DNA of 64,000 nt from Pseudorhodoferax soli (GTDB taxonomy: Bacteria; Pseudomonadota; Gammaproteobacteria; Burkholderiales; Burkholderiaceae_C), in assembly GCF_003337555.1 (NCBI RefSeq), contig NZ_QPJK01000001.1, forward strand, positions 868,001 to 932,000, read 5' to 3'. Below are positions 28,850 through 37,623 of this stretch, piece by piece; positions within the stretch are counted from its first letter, which is position 1, and every line of letters begins with the position of its first letter. Below the pieces are notes generated by a model. That model was not told where the DNA came from and searched no databases. It worked only from the letters and a program-made list of their open reading frames with translations. Both the position numbers and the translations under genes were made by a program.

Positions 28850-30114
28850 GCGAGAGCCGCCTGTGCGGAGGAAGAGGAAGAAGAAACGGGCGCGGCGTGG
28901 CGCTTGCGGTACTGCTCGAGGAAGCTTGCGATGCGACCGATGGCCAAGCGCAGGTCGTCTTCGTGCGGCAGGAACACGATGCGGAAATGGTCCGGCGTCG
29001 GCCAGTTGAAGCCAGTGCCCTGCACCAGCATGACCTTGGTCTCCTGCAGCATCTCGAGGATGAACTGCTGGTCGTCCTGGATCGGGTAGATCTTGGGATC
29101 GAGCCGCGGGAACATGTACAGCGCGGCGCTGGGCTTGACGCAGCTCACGCCCGGGATGGCCGTGATGAGCTCATAGGCCAGGTCGCGTTGGCGGCGCAGC
29201 CGGCCGCCGTCGCCCACGAGGTCGTTGATGCTCTGGTAGCCGCCCAGCGCCGTTTGGATCGCCCACTGGCCCGGCACGTTGGCGCACAGCCGCATGTTCG
29301 AGAGCATGTTCAGGCCCTCGATGTAGTCGCGCGCGGGCTTCCTGTCGCCCGAGACCACGAGCCAGCCGGCGCGGTAGCCGCAGCTGCGGTAGCTCTTGGA
29401 CAGCGAGTTGAAGGTCAGCGTGAGCACGTCATCCGACAGGCTGGCGATGGCGGTGTGGCGGGCGCCGTCGTAGAGCACCTTGTCGTAGACCTCGTCGGCG
29501 AACAGCACCAGGCCGTGCTCGCGCGCGATGGCCACGAGGGCCTTGAGGAGTTCGTCGGAGTACAGCGCGCCGGTCGGGTTGTTCGGGTTGATGACCACGA
29601 TGCCCTTGGTCTGCGGCGTGATCTTGGCGCGGATGTCGTTGAGGTCGGGCATCCAGCCATTCGCCTCGTCGCAGCGGTAGTGCACCGGCGTGCCGCCGGA
29701 CAAACTCACTGCGGCCGTCCACAGCGGGTAGTCGGGTGCGGGCAACAACAACTCGTCGCCATCGTTGAGCAAGGCGTTGGTGGCCATCACGATCAGTTCG
29801 CTGGCGCCATTGCCAAGATAGATGTCGTCCAGCGTCACGCCCTTGACGCCCTGCTTCTGGGTCTCGTGCATGACGGCCTTGCGCGCCGCGAAGATGCCCT
29901 TGCTGTCCGAGTAACCGGCCGAGTTCGGCAGGTTGCGGATCATGTCCTGCTGGATCTCTTCGGGCGAATCGAAACCGAACACCGCCAGGTTGCCGATGTT
30001 GAGCTTGATGATCTTCTGGCCCTCTTCCTCCATCTGGCGCGCGGCGTCCATGATGGGCCCGCGAATGTCATAGCAGACGTTGGAAAGCTTGGCGGATTTC
30101 TGGACGGTTTTCAT
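28846..30114 (-). CDS. alaA: Glutamate-pyruvate aminotransferase AlaA-like
   Basis: A 422-residue class I PLP aminotransferase closely resembling alanine-forming AlaA: SAKLSNVCYDIRGP at the N-terminus, KLNIGN, PAPDYPLWTAAVSLSGG, INPNNPTGALYS, Schiff-base Lys in NSLSKSYRSCGYRAGW, and PGVSCVKPSAALYMFP. It probably makes alanine from pyruvate and glutamate. First gene of a six-gene overlapping chain. It ends in a Ser/Ala-rich tail. The ATG at 30114 aligns with the family start. Confidence 0.93.
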   Translation of the reverse strand: MKTVQKSAKLSNVCYDIRGPIMDAARQMEEEGQKIIKLNIGNLAVFGFDSPEEIQQDMIRNLPNSAGYSDSKGIFAARKAVMHETQKQGVKGVTLDDIYLGNGASELIVMATNALLNDGDELLLPAPDYPLWTAAVSLSGGTPVHYRCDEANGWMPDLNDIRAKITPQTKGIVVINPNNPTGALYSDELLKALVAIAREHGLVLFADEVYDKVLYDGARHTAIASLSDDVLTLTFNSLSKSYRSCGYRAGWLVVSGDRKPARDYIEGLNMLSNMRLCANVPGQWAIQTALGGYQSINDLVGDGGRLRRQRDLAYELITAIPGVSCVKPSAALYMFPRLDPKIYPIQDDQQFILEMLQETKVMLVQGTGFNWPTPDHFRIVFLPHEDDLRLAIGRIASFLEQYRKRHAAPVSSSSSSAQAALA

Positions 30115-30181
30115 GGAGTCCCCTGGTGCCTCCGGCGGCTTGCGCCATAGCCCCACCGGCGTGCCTGTTGAAGCGAAAACC

Positions 30182-30187
30182 TATAAT
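30182..30187 (+). promoter_or_regulatory. Consensus -10 box upstream of the Mth938-like gene
   Basis: TATAAT, a perfect -10, lies 49 bp before the ATG at 30237. A -35 is not evident at the right distance (TTGAAG at 30168 is only 8 bp away), so activator dependence or a different arrangement is possible. Confidence 0.4.
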
Positions 30188-30236
30188 TTGACCACAGTTC
30201 GCGGCACTTCCCGGCCCGCGCACCACCCCTCTCCCC

Positions 30237-30614
30237 ATGAAACTGCAGCCCGACAAATCCAGCGTCCAGACCATCACCGCCTTGGGCCCGGGATGGATCG
30301 GCGTGCAGGCCGACCGCATCGAGCACAGCGTGGTGATCGGCTCGCGCGGCCAGCGCGATGCTTGGCCGTGCAAGCGTTTCGAAGACCTCACCGCAGAGCA
30401 TTTCGCCCAACTGGCCGAGATCGATTGCGAGGTCGTGATCTTTGGCAGCGGCGAGCGGCTGCGCTTTCCGCAGGCTGCCTGGCTGCGCCCCCTCATCGCC
30501 AAGCGCATCGGCGTGGAGACCATGGACACGGCTGCCGCCTGCCGCACTTACAACATCCTGGCCCAGGAAGGCCGCGATGTGGTGGTCGCCTTGTTGCTGG
30601 AGCCTGCGGTGTGA
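30237..30614 (+). CDS. Mth938-like domain protein (DUF498)
   Basis: A 125-residue single-domain protein of the Mth938/NDUFAF3 fold. The bacterial members are uncharacterised; the eukaryotic relative is an assembly factor for respiratory complex I. Seen: VVIGSRGQRDAWPCKRFEDLTAEHF and EVVIFGSGERLRFP, followed by the helix GVETMDTAAACRTYNILAQEGR and a hydrophobic C-terminal strand. It is divergent from alaA and lies 143 bp before the peroxiredoxin gene. Confidence 0.85.
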   Translation: MKLQPDKSSVQTITALGPGWIGVQADRIEHSVVIGSRGQRDAWPCKRFEDLTAEHFAQLAEIDCEVVIFGSGERLRFPQAAWLRPLIAKRIGVETMDTAAACRTYNILAQEGRDVVVALLLEPAV

Positions 30615-30685
30615 CGCATGCACACCCGTGTCACGCTCCCTGTAACAAGGGAACGCGAAAAGCATTTTCAGGGTAAAATCAAGGG

Positions 30686-30714
30686 TTGCCGCGCGGGCCG
30701 CACAGTCTTATACA
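30686..30714 (+). promoter_or_regulatory. Candidate promoter of the peroxiredoxin gene
   Basis: TTGCCG (30686-30691), a 17-bp spacer and TATACA (30709-30714) lie 43 bp before the ATG. An alternative -10 TAAAAT is at 30674-30679, without an obvious -35. Confidence 0.4.
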
Positions 30715-30757
30715 CCCGCGGCTGTCGACCACTTTCCGACTCCCGAGATTCAAACAT

Positions 30758-31234
30758 ATGGCGATCGTTGTCAACAAACTCATCCCTGAATTCGAAGCCA
30801 ACGCCACGGGCGGCGTGAAAGTCTCCAACACCTCGCACCTGGGCAAAGTCCTGGTGCTGTATTTCTACCCGAAGGACAACACGCCCGGTTGTACCACCGA
30901 AGCCATGCAGTTTCGGGATAAGTACAAGGACTTCGTGAAGGCCGGTGCCACGGTGTTCGGCGTCTCGCGCGACAACATGAAGTCGCACGACGAGTTCAAG
31001 GCCAAGCTCGAGCTCCCGTTCGAACTCATTGCCGACACCGAAGAGAAGATGTGCCACATGTTCGGTGTGGTCAAGAACAAGATCATGTACGGCAAGAAGG
31101 TCAAGGGCATCGAGCGCAGCACCTTCCTGATCGGCGCCGATGGCACGCTGCAGCAGGAATGGCGCGGCCTCAAGGTGCCCGGCCATGTGGACGAAGTCCT
31201 GGCGGCCGTCAAGGAAATCAACACGACCGTCTGA
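30758..31234 (+). CDS. bcp: BCP/PrxQ-type peroxiredoxin
   Basis: A 158-residue thiol peroxidase. The peroxidatic Cys is residue 45 in YPKDNTPGCTTEAMQFRD, with the family Thr and later Arg (Arg in GIERSTFLIG). Classical BCP has its resolving Cys five residues after the first; here that position is Met 50. The only other Cys is Cys 99 (EEKMCHMFGV), so it is either a differently placed resolving residue or the enzyme is a 1-Cys type. The ATG at 30758 is used; AUG follows an A-rich stretch with no clear Shine-Dalgarno. Ends with a strong terminator 90 bp downstream. Confidence 0.93.
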   Translation: MAIVVNKLIPEFEANATGGVKVSNTSHLGKVLVLYFYPKDNTPGCTTEAMQFRDKYKDFVKAGATVFGVSRDNMKSHDEFKAKLELPFELIADTEEKMCHMFGVVKNKIMYGKKVKGIERSTFLIGADGTLQQEWRGLKVPGHVDEVLAAVKEINTTV

Positions 31235-31288
31235 TCGCTGCGGTCATCCGCGCGCGGGGCGGTCACCGGGGTCATGCATAATGGTTTC

Positions 31289-31438
31289 ATGCCCCTAGGA
31301 GACGCTCCTCGCGCATCCCACCAAAAAGCCGCCCTGGCGACCGGGCGGCTTTTTCGTTTTTGGTCCTTCCCAGGAAACACGACGCCCCATGCCTCTGCCC
31401 CCGCCCCCCGCAAAGCGCGCTGCCACCCTGTCTCCTGA
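31289..31438 (+). CDS. Possible leaderless ORF overlapping the phoH start
   Basis: An ATG 6 bp after CATAAT (31277-31282) opens a 49-codon frame, MPLGDAPRASHQKAAL onward, that spans the strong hairpin at 31323-31354 and ends 50 nt inside phoH in another frame. If translated it would unfold the hairpin. It may equally be an accident of GC-rich sequence. Confidence 0.2.
   Translation: MPLGDAPRASHQKAALATGRLFRFWSFPGNTTPHASAPAPRKARCHPVS
31323..31360. terminator. Strong intrinsic terminator between peroxiredoxin and phoH
   Basis: AAAAAGCCGCCC (31323-31334) pairs perfectly with GGGCGGCTTTTT (31343-31354) around an 8-nt loop, followed by CGTTTTT. It should end peroxiredoxin transcription. Because a -10-like CATAAT lies upstream at 31277, it could also attenuate phoH. 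Confidence 0.85.
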
Positions 31439-33098
31439 CGCCTTCGACGCGCCTGCGCGCGCCACATCCAAACCTGCGCGGGTCGCACGCGCGCGCTTCA
31501 CCGAAGCCGCAGCGGAAGAACCGGCGCACACGCCGCGCGAAGCCCAGGACGAAGCGCCTGTCGCCGCGCTGCGCGACACCGGCGTGGCCATCGACGTACC
31601 CACGATGCGCGAGACGGTGGAAGCACCGCCGGCACGCGCGCGCCGCGAGGCCGCCGCCGACACGCCCGCCGCGGCGCCGGCGCGCAAACGCAAGCCAGCC
31701 AAGTCGGCAGGCCCGTCCAAGCTGTTCGTGCTCGACACCAATGTGCTGATGCACGATCCGATGTGCCTGTTCCGCTTCGAAGAGCACGACATCTACCTGC
31801 CGATGATCGTGCTGGAAGAGCTCGACGGCCACAAGAAGGGCATGAGCGAAGTGGCGCGCAACGCGCGCCAGACCAGCCGTACGCTGGACGCCCTGGCCGG
31901 CATGCCGAACGCCGACATCGCGGTCGGCCTGCCGCTGGACGTCACCGGCCACCGCGAAGCCGGCGGCAAGCTGTTCTTCCAGACGCGCGCGCTGGAAGAC
32001 AGGCTGCCGGCCAGCCTGCCCCAGGGCAAGGCCGACAACCAGATCCTCGGCGTGGTCGAAGCCTTGCGGCGCGAGCATGCGCCGCGCGAGGTGGTGCTGG
32101 TGTCCAAGGACATCAACATGCGCGTCAAGGCCAAGGCCCTCGGGCTGGCTGCCGACGACTACCAGAACGACAAGACGCTGGAGGACGGTGAGTTCCTGTA
32201 CTCGGGCGCGCTGGCGCTGCCGCCCGATTTCTGGGCCAAGCACGGCAAGACGGTGGAGAGCTGGCAGCAGGGCCAACACACCTTCTACCGGATCGCCGGC
32301 CCGGTGGTGCCGAGCCTGCACATCAACCAATTCGTCTACTTCGAGGCGCCGGGCGAGCCCAGCCTGTATGCCCGCGTGACCGAAATCCGCGCCAAGACGG
32401 CCGTGCTGAAGACGCTGCGCGACTTCAACCACCTGAAGAATGCCGTTTGGGGCGTGACCACCCGCAACCGCGAACAGAACTTCGCGATGAATCTGCTGCT
32501 CGACCCCGAGGTCGACTTCGTCACGCTGACCGGCAATGCCGGCACCGGCAAGACGCTGATGGCGCTCGCCTCCGGCCTCACGCAGGTGCTGGACGACCGC
32601 CGCTACACCGAGATCATCATGACGCGCGCCACCGTCAGCGTGGGCGAGGACATCGGCTTCCTGCCCGGCACCGAGGAAGAAAAGATGGGCCCGTGGATGG
32701 GCGCGTTGGACGACAACCTCGAAGTGCTCGCCAAGACCGAGACCAGCGCCGGCGAATGGGGCCGCGCGGCCACCAACGAGCTGATCCGCTCGCGCATCAA
32801 GATCAAGAGCATGAACTTCATGCGCGGCCGCACCTTCCTGAACAAGTACGTGATCATCGACGAGGCGCAGAACCTGACGCCCAAGCAGATGAAGACGCTG
32901 ATCACGCGCGCCGGCCCGGGCACCAAGATCGTCTGCATGGGCAACCTGCAGCAGATCGACACGCCTTACCTGACCGAAGGCTCATCGGGCCTGACGTTCG
33001 CGGTCGACAAGTTCAAGGGCTGGCCGCACGGCGGCCACATTACGCTGGCGCGCGGCGAGCGTTCGCGCCTGGCGGACTTCGCGAGCGAAGTGTTGTGA
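31389..33098 (+). CDS. PhoH-family ATPase with N-terminal PIN domain
   Basis: A 569-residue protein. A low-complexity Ala/Pro/Arg-rich N-terminus of about 110 residues precedes a PIN nuclease-like domain (about 111-260: KLFVLDTNVLMHDP, MIVLEELDGHKKG) with its acidic residues. A PhoH ATPase domain follows, with Walker A TGNAGTGKTLMALASG (about 380-395), Walker B YVIIDEAQNLTPKQMK and GMGNLQQIDTPYL. The family is proposed to act as an RNA-directed nuclease/helicase; physiological role uncertain. The first Met is used, though most of the leader segment is poorly constrained. It converges on ispH with a 9-bp gap. Confidence 0.92.
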   Translation: MPLPPPPAKRAATLSPDAFDAPARATSKPARVARARFTEAAAEEPAHTPREAQDEAPVAALRDTGVAIDVPTMRETVEAPPARARREAAADTPAAAPARKRKPAKSAGPSKLFVLDTNVLMHDPMCLFRFEEHDIYLPMIVLEELDGHKKGMSEVARNARQTSRTLDALAGMPNADIAVGLPLDVTGHREAGGKLFFQTRALEDRLPASLPQGKADNQILGVVEALRREHAPREVVLVSKDINMRVKAKALGLAADDYQNDKTLEDGEFLYSGALALPPDFWAKHGKTVESWQQGQHTFYRIAGPVVPSLHINQFVYFEAPGEPSLYARVTEIRAKTAVLKTLRDFNHLKNAVWGVTTRNREQNFAMNLLLDPEVDFVTLTGNAGTGKTLMALASGLTQVLDDRRYTEIIMTRATVSVGEDIGFLPGTEEEKMGPWMGALDDNLEVLAKTETSAGEWGRAATNELIRSRIKIKSMNFMRGRTFLNKYVIIDEAQNLTPKQMKTLITRAGPGTKIVCMGNLQQIDTPYLTEGSSGLTFAVDKFKGWPHGGHITLARGERSRLADFASEVL

Positions 33099-33107
33099 CG
33101 CCCGGTC

Positions 33108-34052
33108 TCAAGCCTCGAGCTTGAGGCCCTTCGGCAGCGGAAACTTCACGGTTTCCTGGATGCCGTCCATCTTGCGGACAGCCTGCGCGCCCAGCGCGCG
33201 CAGGCGGTCAATCACCTGCTGGACCAGCACGTCCGGAGCCGAGGCGCCGGCCGTCAGGCCCACGCGCGGCCTGCCCTCGAACCATTCGGGGCGCAGTTCG
33301 TCTGCGCTGTCGACCATGTAGCTTTCGGTGCCGAGCTTCTTTGCGAGCTCGCGCAGCCGGTTGCTGTTCGAACTCGTGGGGCTTCCCACGACGATCAGGA
33401 TGTCGACCTGCGGGCTCAGCACCTTGACCGCGTCCTGCCGGTTCTGCGTGGCATAGCAGATGTCCTGCTGCTTGGGCTCGCGCACGTTCGGAAAGCGCGC
33501 CTTGACGGCGGCCGCAATCTCGGCCGCGTCGTCCACCGACAGCGTGGTCTGCGTGACCACGGCCAAGCGCTCCGTCTGGCCCGGCTGCACGCGCGCGACG
33601 TCGGCCACGTCCTCGACCAGATGGATGCCGTTGTCGAGCTGGCCCATGGTGCCCTCGACCTCGGGATGCCCCTTGTGGCCGATCATGATGAACTCGAAGC
33701 CTTCCTTGTGCAGTTTGGCCACCTCCACGTGCACCTTGGTCACCAGCGGGCACGTGGCATCGAAGATGCGGAAGCCGCGCCGCTCGGCCTCGCGCTGCAC
33801 CGCCTGGCTGACGCCGTGGGCCGAGAACACCAGCGTCGCACCGGGCGGCACTTCGTCCAGCTCTTCGATGAAGATCGCGCCGCGCGACTTGAGGTCGTTG
33901 ACCACGTAGGTGTTGTGCACGATCTCGTGGCGCACGTAGATCGGCGCGCCGAACTTGGCCAGCGCACGCTCGACGATCTCGATCGCGCGGTCGACGCCGG
34001 CACAAAAGCCGCGCGGCTCTGCCAGCACGATGTCGCTCACGACGCCGGACAT
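33108..34052 (-). CDS. ispH: 4-hydroxy-3-methylbut-2-enyl diphosphate reductase
   Basis: A 314-residue iron-sulfur enzyme of the MEP isoprenoid pathway, reducing HMBPP to IPP and DMAPP. The three cluster Cys are in [13 protein letters not shown] (about residue 19), [11 protein letters not shown] (about 103) and [13 protein letters not shown] (about 204). Substrate residues include HEIVHN, HGVS, GHKGHPE and SSNSNRL. The start overlaps the stop of the FKBP gene (TGATG), an old linkage also known in E. coli (fkpB-ispH). Confidence 0.97.
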   Translation of the reverse strand: MSGVVSDIVLAEPRGFCAGVDRAIEIVERALAKFGAPIYVRHEIVHNTYVVNDLKSRGAIFIEELDEVPPGATLVFSAHGVSQAVQREAERRGFRIFDATCPLVTKVHVEVAKLHKEGFEFIMIGHKGHPEVEGTMGQLDNGIHLVEDVADVARVQPGQTERLAVVTQTTLSVDDAAEIAAAVKARFPNVREPKQQDICYATQNRQDAVKVLSPQVDILIVVGSPTSSNSNRLRELAKKLGTESYMVDSADELRPEWFEGRPRVGLTAGASAPDVLVQQVIDRLRALGAQAVRKMDGIQETVKFPLPKGLKLEA

Positions 34053-34513
34053 CAGAGCACCCCGATCAGCTGGACCTCGAAGGTCACAGGCTGGCCCGCC
34101 AGCGGGTGGTTGAAGTCGAATTGCACGGCGGTGTCCTTGAGTGCGATGACCGCGCCCGCGTAGCTGCCCGTGCCATCGGGCGTTGGGAACTGCACCACGT
34201 CGCCCACGCTGTACTTCTCGTCCGGATCGCCCAGCTTGGCGAGCAGGCCACGCGCGACCCACTGCTGCATCTCGGGATTGCGCTCGCCGAAGGCGGCGCC
34301 GGCCGGCAACTCGAAGTGCGTGTGCGTGCCCTCGGCCAGGCCGAGCAAACGCTCCTCGACGGCGGGCGACAGCTCGCCCGCCCCCAGGGACAGCGTGGCA
34401 GGCTTGCCGCCGAAGGTGTTGATGATGTCGCCGCCCGGGCCGGCCAGCCGGTAGTGCAGGGTCAGGAAGGAGCCGGGATGCACCACGGGCGCGGCGGCGG
34501 AGTCTGGGGTCAT
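34052..34513 (-). CDS. fkpB: FKBP-type peptidyl-prolyl isomerase, SlpA/FkpB-like
   Basis: A 153-residue FKBP with an inserted IF domain, the SlpA/FkpB type: [60 protein letters not shown], and [23 protein letters not shown]. It catalyses proline isomerisation and acts as a cytoplasmic chaperone. It is the promoter-proximal gene of the fkpB-ispH pair and diverges from radC, 57 bp away. Confidence 0.93.
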   Translation of the reverse strand: MTPDSAAAPVVHPGSFLTLHYRLAGPGGDIINTFGGKPATLSLGAGELSPAVEERLLGLAEGTHTHFELPAGAAFGERNPEMQQWVARGLLAKLGDPDEKYSVGDVVQFPTPDGTGSYAGAVIALKDTAVQFDFNHPLAGQPVTFEVQLIGVL

Positions 34514-34570
34514 GGGAAGCCTCGATAAACTGGGCGCTATTGTAAAAACCCGGCCCGCCGGGTCCCCGCC

Positions 34571-35257
34571 ATGGCGCTGAAAGACCTTCCCACCGATGCC
34601 CAGCCGCGCGAAAAGCTGCTGGCACGCGGGCCGCAGGCGCTAGCCGATGCCGAATTGCTGGCCCTGCTGCTGCGCACCGGCATCCAGGGCAAGAGCGTGC
34701 TGCGCATGGCCGACGAACTGCTCGCGCCACCGCCGCTGGGCTTTGGCGGCCTGGCCGGCCTGCTGCACATGACCGCCGCCGACCTCGCCCGCATCAAGGG
34801 TCTGGGCCCGGCCAAGCGTGCCGAACTGGTGGCCGTGCTGGAGCTGGCGCGCCGCGTGCTGACCCAGCAGTTGCGCGAGCGGCCGCTGTTCAACGCGCCC
34901 CAGCAGATCAAGGACTATCTGCAGCTGCAGTTGGCCGGCCGTCCGCACGAGGTCTTCGCCGTGGTGTTCCTGGACAGCCAGCACCGGCTCATCGCACTCG
35001 AGGAACTCTTCCGCGGCTCGCTGGCGCAGGCCCACATCTACCCGCGCGAGGTGGTGGTGCGCGCGCTGGCCCACCACGCGGCAGCCGTCGTGCTGGCGCA
35101 CAACCACCCTAGCGGCAATGCCGAGCCCTCACGCGCCGACGAGTTGCTGACGCAGCAGCTCAAGGCCGCGCTGGCCCTGGTGGACGTGCGCGTGCTCGAC
35201 CATGTGATCGTGGCGCCAGGCCAGGCCTTGTCGCTCGCCGAACGGGGGCTGCTGTGA
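34571..35257 (+). CDS. radC: RadC-family JAB-domain protein
   Basis: A 228-residue protein with an N-terminal helix-hairpin-helix region ([22 protein letters not shown]) and a C-terminal MPN/JAB metalloprotease-like domain with the zinc motif [15 protein letters not shown] (His-x-His...Asp, about 178-192). Named for DNA repair, though that role is disputed. The first nucleotides of the next gene overlap its stop as GTGA. No Shine-Dalgarno is evident before the ATG, consistent with a leaderless message. Confidence 0.92.
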   Translation: MALKDLPTDAQPREKLLARGPQALADAELLALLLRTGIQGKSVLRMADELLAPPPLGFGGLAGLLHMTAADLARIKGLGPAKRAELVAVLELARRVLTQQLRERPLFNAPQQIKDYLQLQLAGRPHEVFAVVFLDSQHRLIALEELFRGSLAQAHIYPREVVVRALAHHAAAVVLAHNHPSGNAEPSRADELLTQQLKAALALVDVRVLDHVIVAPGQALSLAERGLL

Positions 35258-35892
35258 GGGCCCGCTCGTTGCAGGACCTGGGCCCCCTGCGCGGCCACCT
35301 TGTCGAACAGCAGCGCCTGGCGGCCGAGCGCGAGGCCGCCCGCCGCGAGGCCCGGCGCCGCGCCGAAGCCGAGCGCAACCTGTTCGCCAACGCTGCCGGC
35401 CCCGTGGTGCCGCTGCGCCAGCCACCGCGCGTGCGGCTGGCACCCGAGCTGCCCGCGCCGATTCCGGTGCAGCAGCAGCTCGACGACCAGCGCGTGCTGC
35501 AGGAAAGCCTCAGCGACGAGTTCGATGCCACCACGCTGCTGGACGTGGACGACGCCATGAGCTTTCGTCGCCCCGGCGTCGGCATGGACGTGACGCGGCG
35601 GCTGCGCAAGGGCGAATGGAGCCTGCAGCGCGAACTCGACCTGCACGGCATGCGCCGCGAGGACGCACGCGAGGCCCTGTCCGCCTTCATCCGGGATGCC
35701 CACCGCCAGGGCCTGCGCTGCCTGCGCGTGGTGCACGGCAAGGGCCTGGGGTCGCCCGGCCGCGTGCCCGTGCTCAAGTCCAAGGTGCAGGCCTGGCTGA
35801 TCCAGAAGCAGGAGGTGCTGGCTTTCGTGCAGGCCCGCGCCGACGAAGGCGGGGCCGGCGCTCTCGTCGTCCTGCTCAAGCCGCTCGCCTGA
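35254..35892 (+). CDS. Smr-domain (MutS2-type) protein
   Basis: A 212-residue protein with an N-terminal charged helical region (about 10-60) and a C-terminal Smr domain (about 125-205) carrying the signatures [12 protein letters not shown] and [24 protein letters not shown]. Smr domains cleave DNA or RNA structures. The GTG start overlaps the radC stop (GTGA), so the two genes are translationally coupled. Confidence 0.9.
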   Translation: MRARSLQDLGPLRGHLVEQQRLAAEREAARREARRRAEAERNLFANAAGPVVPLRQPPRVRLAPELPAPIPVQQQLDDQRVLQESLSDEFDATTLLDVDDAMSFRRPGVGMDVTRRLRKGEWSLQRELDLHGMRREDAREALSAFIRDAHRQGLRCLRVVHGKGLGSPGRVPVLKSKVQAWLIQKQEVLAFVQARADEGGAGALVVLLKPLA

Positions 35893-35936
35893 GCGACACA
35901 AGGCAGGCGCCCGCGCTCAGCGCGTGGACGCCCGCT

Positions 35937-36737
35937 TCAACGCGCTTCCGCCAGGATCGCCTGCGCGAGCAGCGCGATGGGTTTGTCCACCATCTTGCCG
36001 TCGACCGTGACCGCACCGAGTGGCCCGGCGGCCAGCGCCGCGACCACGCGTTCGGCCCAGGCCACTTCGGCGGCCGTGGGCGCAAATCCTTGGTGCACAC
36101 CGGCCACCTGCTTGGGATGGATGCAGAGCTTGGCACCGAAGCCGAAGCGGCGCGAACGCCGCACATCGCTGTCGAGCTGGGCGGCATCGTCGATGGCCAC
36201 GGACACGCCATCGATCGGCGCCGAAATGCCGGCCAGGCGCGACACCAACACGACCTGCGTGCGCACGCTGTTCATCTCCTCGCCTTCGCCCTGGATGCCC
36301 GAGTCGGACATGAAGTCCACCGAGCCAAAGGCCAGCCGCAGCACGCGCGGCACGCGCGCGATGGCCTGGGCAGCGAACCACCCGGCCACCGTCTCCACGA
36401 GCGGGATCAGCCACTGGTCCTGGCGCAGCCGCGCGGCCAGCTGTGCCAGCCCGTCGGCGTCCTGGGCCTTGGGGACCATGAAGCCACGCACCATGGGTGC
36501 GTCCAGCAGGCCGCAATCCTCCGCGAACCACGACGTGTCTGCCGGGTTGATGCGCACCCAGACCGGTTGGGTGGTTTGCGCCAGCCACTGGCGCACGGCC
36601 TCACGCGCCTGCGGCTTGCGCTCGGGTTGCACGGCATCTTCCAGATCCAGGATGACGGCGTGGGCACCACTGGCCAATGCCTTGTCGAAACGCTCGGGTC
36701 GGTCGCCGGGCACGAACAGGTAGCTGCGTTCTTGCAT
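35937..36737 (-). CDS. CitE/HpcH-type CoA-ester lyase
   Basis: A 266-residue TIM-barrel enzyme of the citrate lyase beta/malyl-CoA lyase superfamily, which cleaves or makes beta-hydroxyacyl-CoA such as malyl-, citramalyl- or HMG-type esters. Motifs: RSYLFVPGDRPERFDKAL at the N-terminus, VILDLEDAV with the Mg-binding acids, PLVETVAGWF, LAFGSVDFMSDSGIQ and CIHPKQVAGVHQGFAP near the end. It is distant from citrate lyase alpha/gamma genes, so it probably works in a CoA pathway; the MaoC, acyl-CoA dehydrogenase and CoA-transferase genes a few kb away are candidate partners. Confidence 0.9.
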   Translation of the reverse strand: MQERSYLFVPGDRPERFDKALASGAHAVILDLEDAVQPERKPQAREAVRQWLAQTTQPVWVRINPADTSWFAEDCGLLDAPMVRGFMVPKAQDADGLAQLAARLRQDQWLIPLVETVAGWFAAQAIARVPRVLRLAFGSVDFMSDSGIQGEGEEMNSVRTQVVLVSRLAGISAPIDGVSVAIDDAAQLDSDVRRSRRFGFGAKLCIHPKQVAGVHQGFAPTAAEVAWAERVVAALAAGPLGAVTVDGKMVDKPIALLAQAILAEAR

Positions 36738-36893
36738 TCTGGAATCACTCCCTCATGAATTGCATACAGTCAACTTCGTAATTAAGTCACATCTGGCGGG
36801 CTGCCGCACAGATGGAACACCAAATTCCACACAAAAGTAATGCACCCCTCTTTGTATGCTTCAAGTCCCTTTTGTGCGCTTTTAAAGACCCCA

Positions 36894-37595
36894 ATGAACC
36901 TGCAAAGCATCCTGACCGCCGCCGCCCTCTCCGCCTGTCTTGCCGCCCCTGCGGGCGCGACCGTCGTCCAGGGCACCATGACACCGACGAACTACTTCCT
37001 GGGGTACATGGGCAACATGACGGGTGTCACCACCGTGTCCGGCACGGAAACGCTGCCGGACACCTTGTTCGCCATCTGCGTAGAGCACTCGGCAGAATTT
37101 CCGGGTTGGACCGCCGCCTACCAGTACACGCTGACCGATTCCTTCGCGCCGTTTCTCAGAAGCCCCGGCACCATCGACATGGCCACCGCACTGCTGCACT
37201 ACGTGGTCGACGGCTACTACGCCTCCCTGATGCAGGGCAGCTACGGAGCGGCTGCCGGCTACGGCTTGAACAAGGCTGTTTGGCAGATCACGGACTTCGA
37301 CGGCACGCGTGCAAGCATGGGCATCCAGCCCAACGAGTACGACAGCGATCCGAACGGCTCCTACGCCCTGTACACCTTGATCATGAGCGACGTCTACGAC
37401 AACTTCGCATCGATCTCGCCCAGCTACCGTTCGGCCCGCTACGACATCCGCTTCCTGGAGCAGGACGATGCCGGCATCCAGTCGCTCGCCATCATCACCG
37501 AGCGCGACAACGAAGTGCCGGAGCCCTCGTCGCTGGCGCTGCTGCTCGCCGGCGGCATCGGCCTGGCGGCCCGCGCACGGCGCAAGCAGGCCTGA
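36894..37595 (+). CDS. PEP-CTERM sorting domain protein, exported
   Basis: A 233-residue secreted protein. It has an N-terminal signal peptide (residues 1 to about 22, ending APAGA) and a C-terminal PEP-CTERM tail: VPEPSSLALLLAGGIGLAA, then the basic stretch RARRKQA. Such tails are recognised by exosortase in species with exopolysaccharide biosynthesis. The mature part shows FAICVEH and YGLNKAVWQITDF, a pattern seen in other PEP-CTERM proteins; its function is unknown. Translation probably starts at ATG 36894, where the signal begins. The 156 bp upstream are visibly richer in A and T than the rest of the window. Confidence 0.88.
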   Translation: MNLQSILTAAALSACLAAPAGATVVQGTMTPTNYFLGYMGNMTGVTTVSGTETLPDTLFAICVEHSAEFPGWTAAYQYTLTDSFAPFLRSPGTIDMATALLHYVVDGYYASLMQGSYGAAAGYGLNKAVWQITDFDGTRASMGIQPNEYDSDPNGSYALYTLIMSDVYDNFASISPSYRSARYDIRFLEQDDAGIQSLAIITERDNEVPEPSSLALLLAGGIGLAARARRKQA

Positions 37596-37623
37596 ACCAA
37601 ACCGCGCACGCACCAGCTTGCGC

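Noticed and set aside
30115..30236. Promoter for the alaA-moaD chain in the divergent region
   Set aside because: TTCAAC-N16-CTATGG on the minus strand matches poorly; I could not support a specific promoter.
36790..36815. Possible sigma-54 site (TGGCGGGCTGCCGC) upstream of the PEP-CTERM gene
   Set aside because: The spacing between GG and GC is one base short and the TTGC part is missing; PEP-CTERM promoters of this class should match better.
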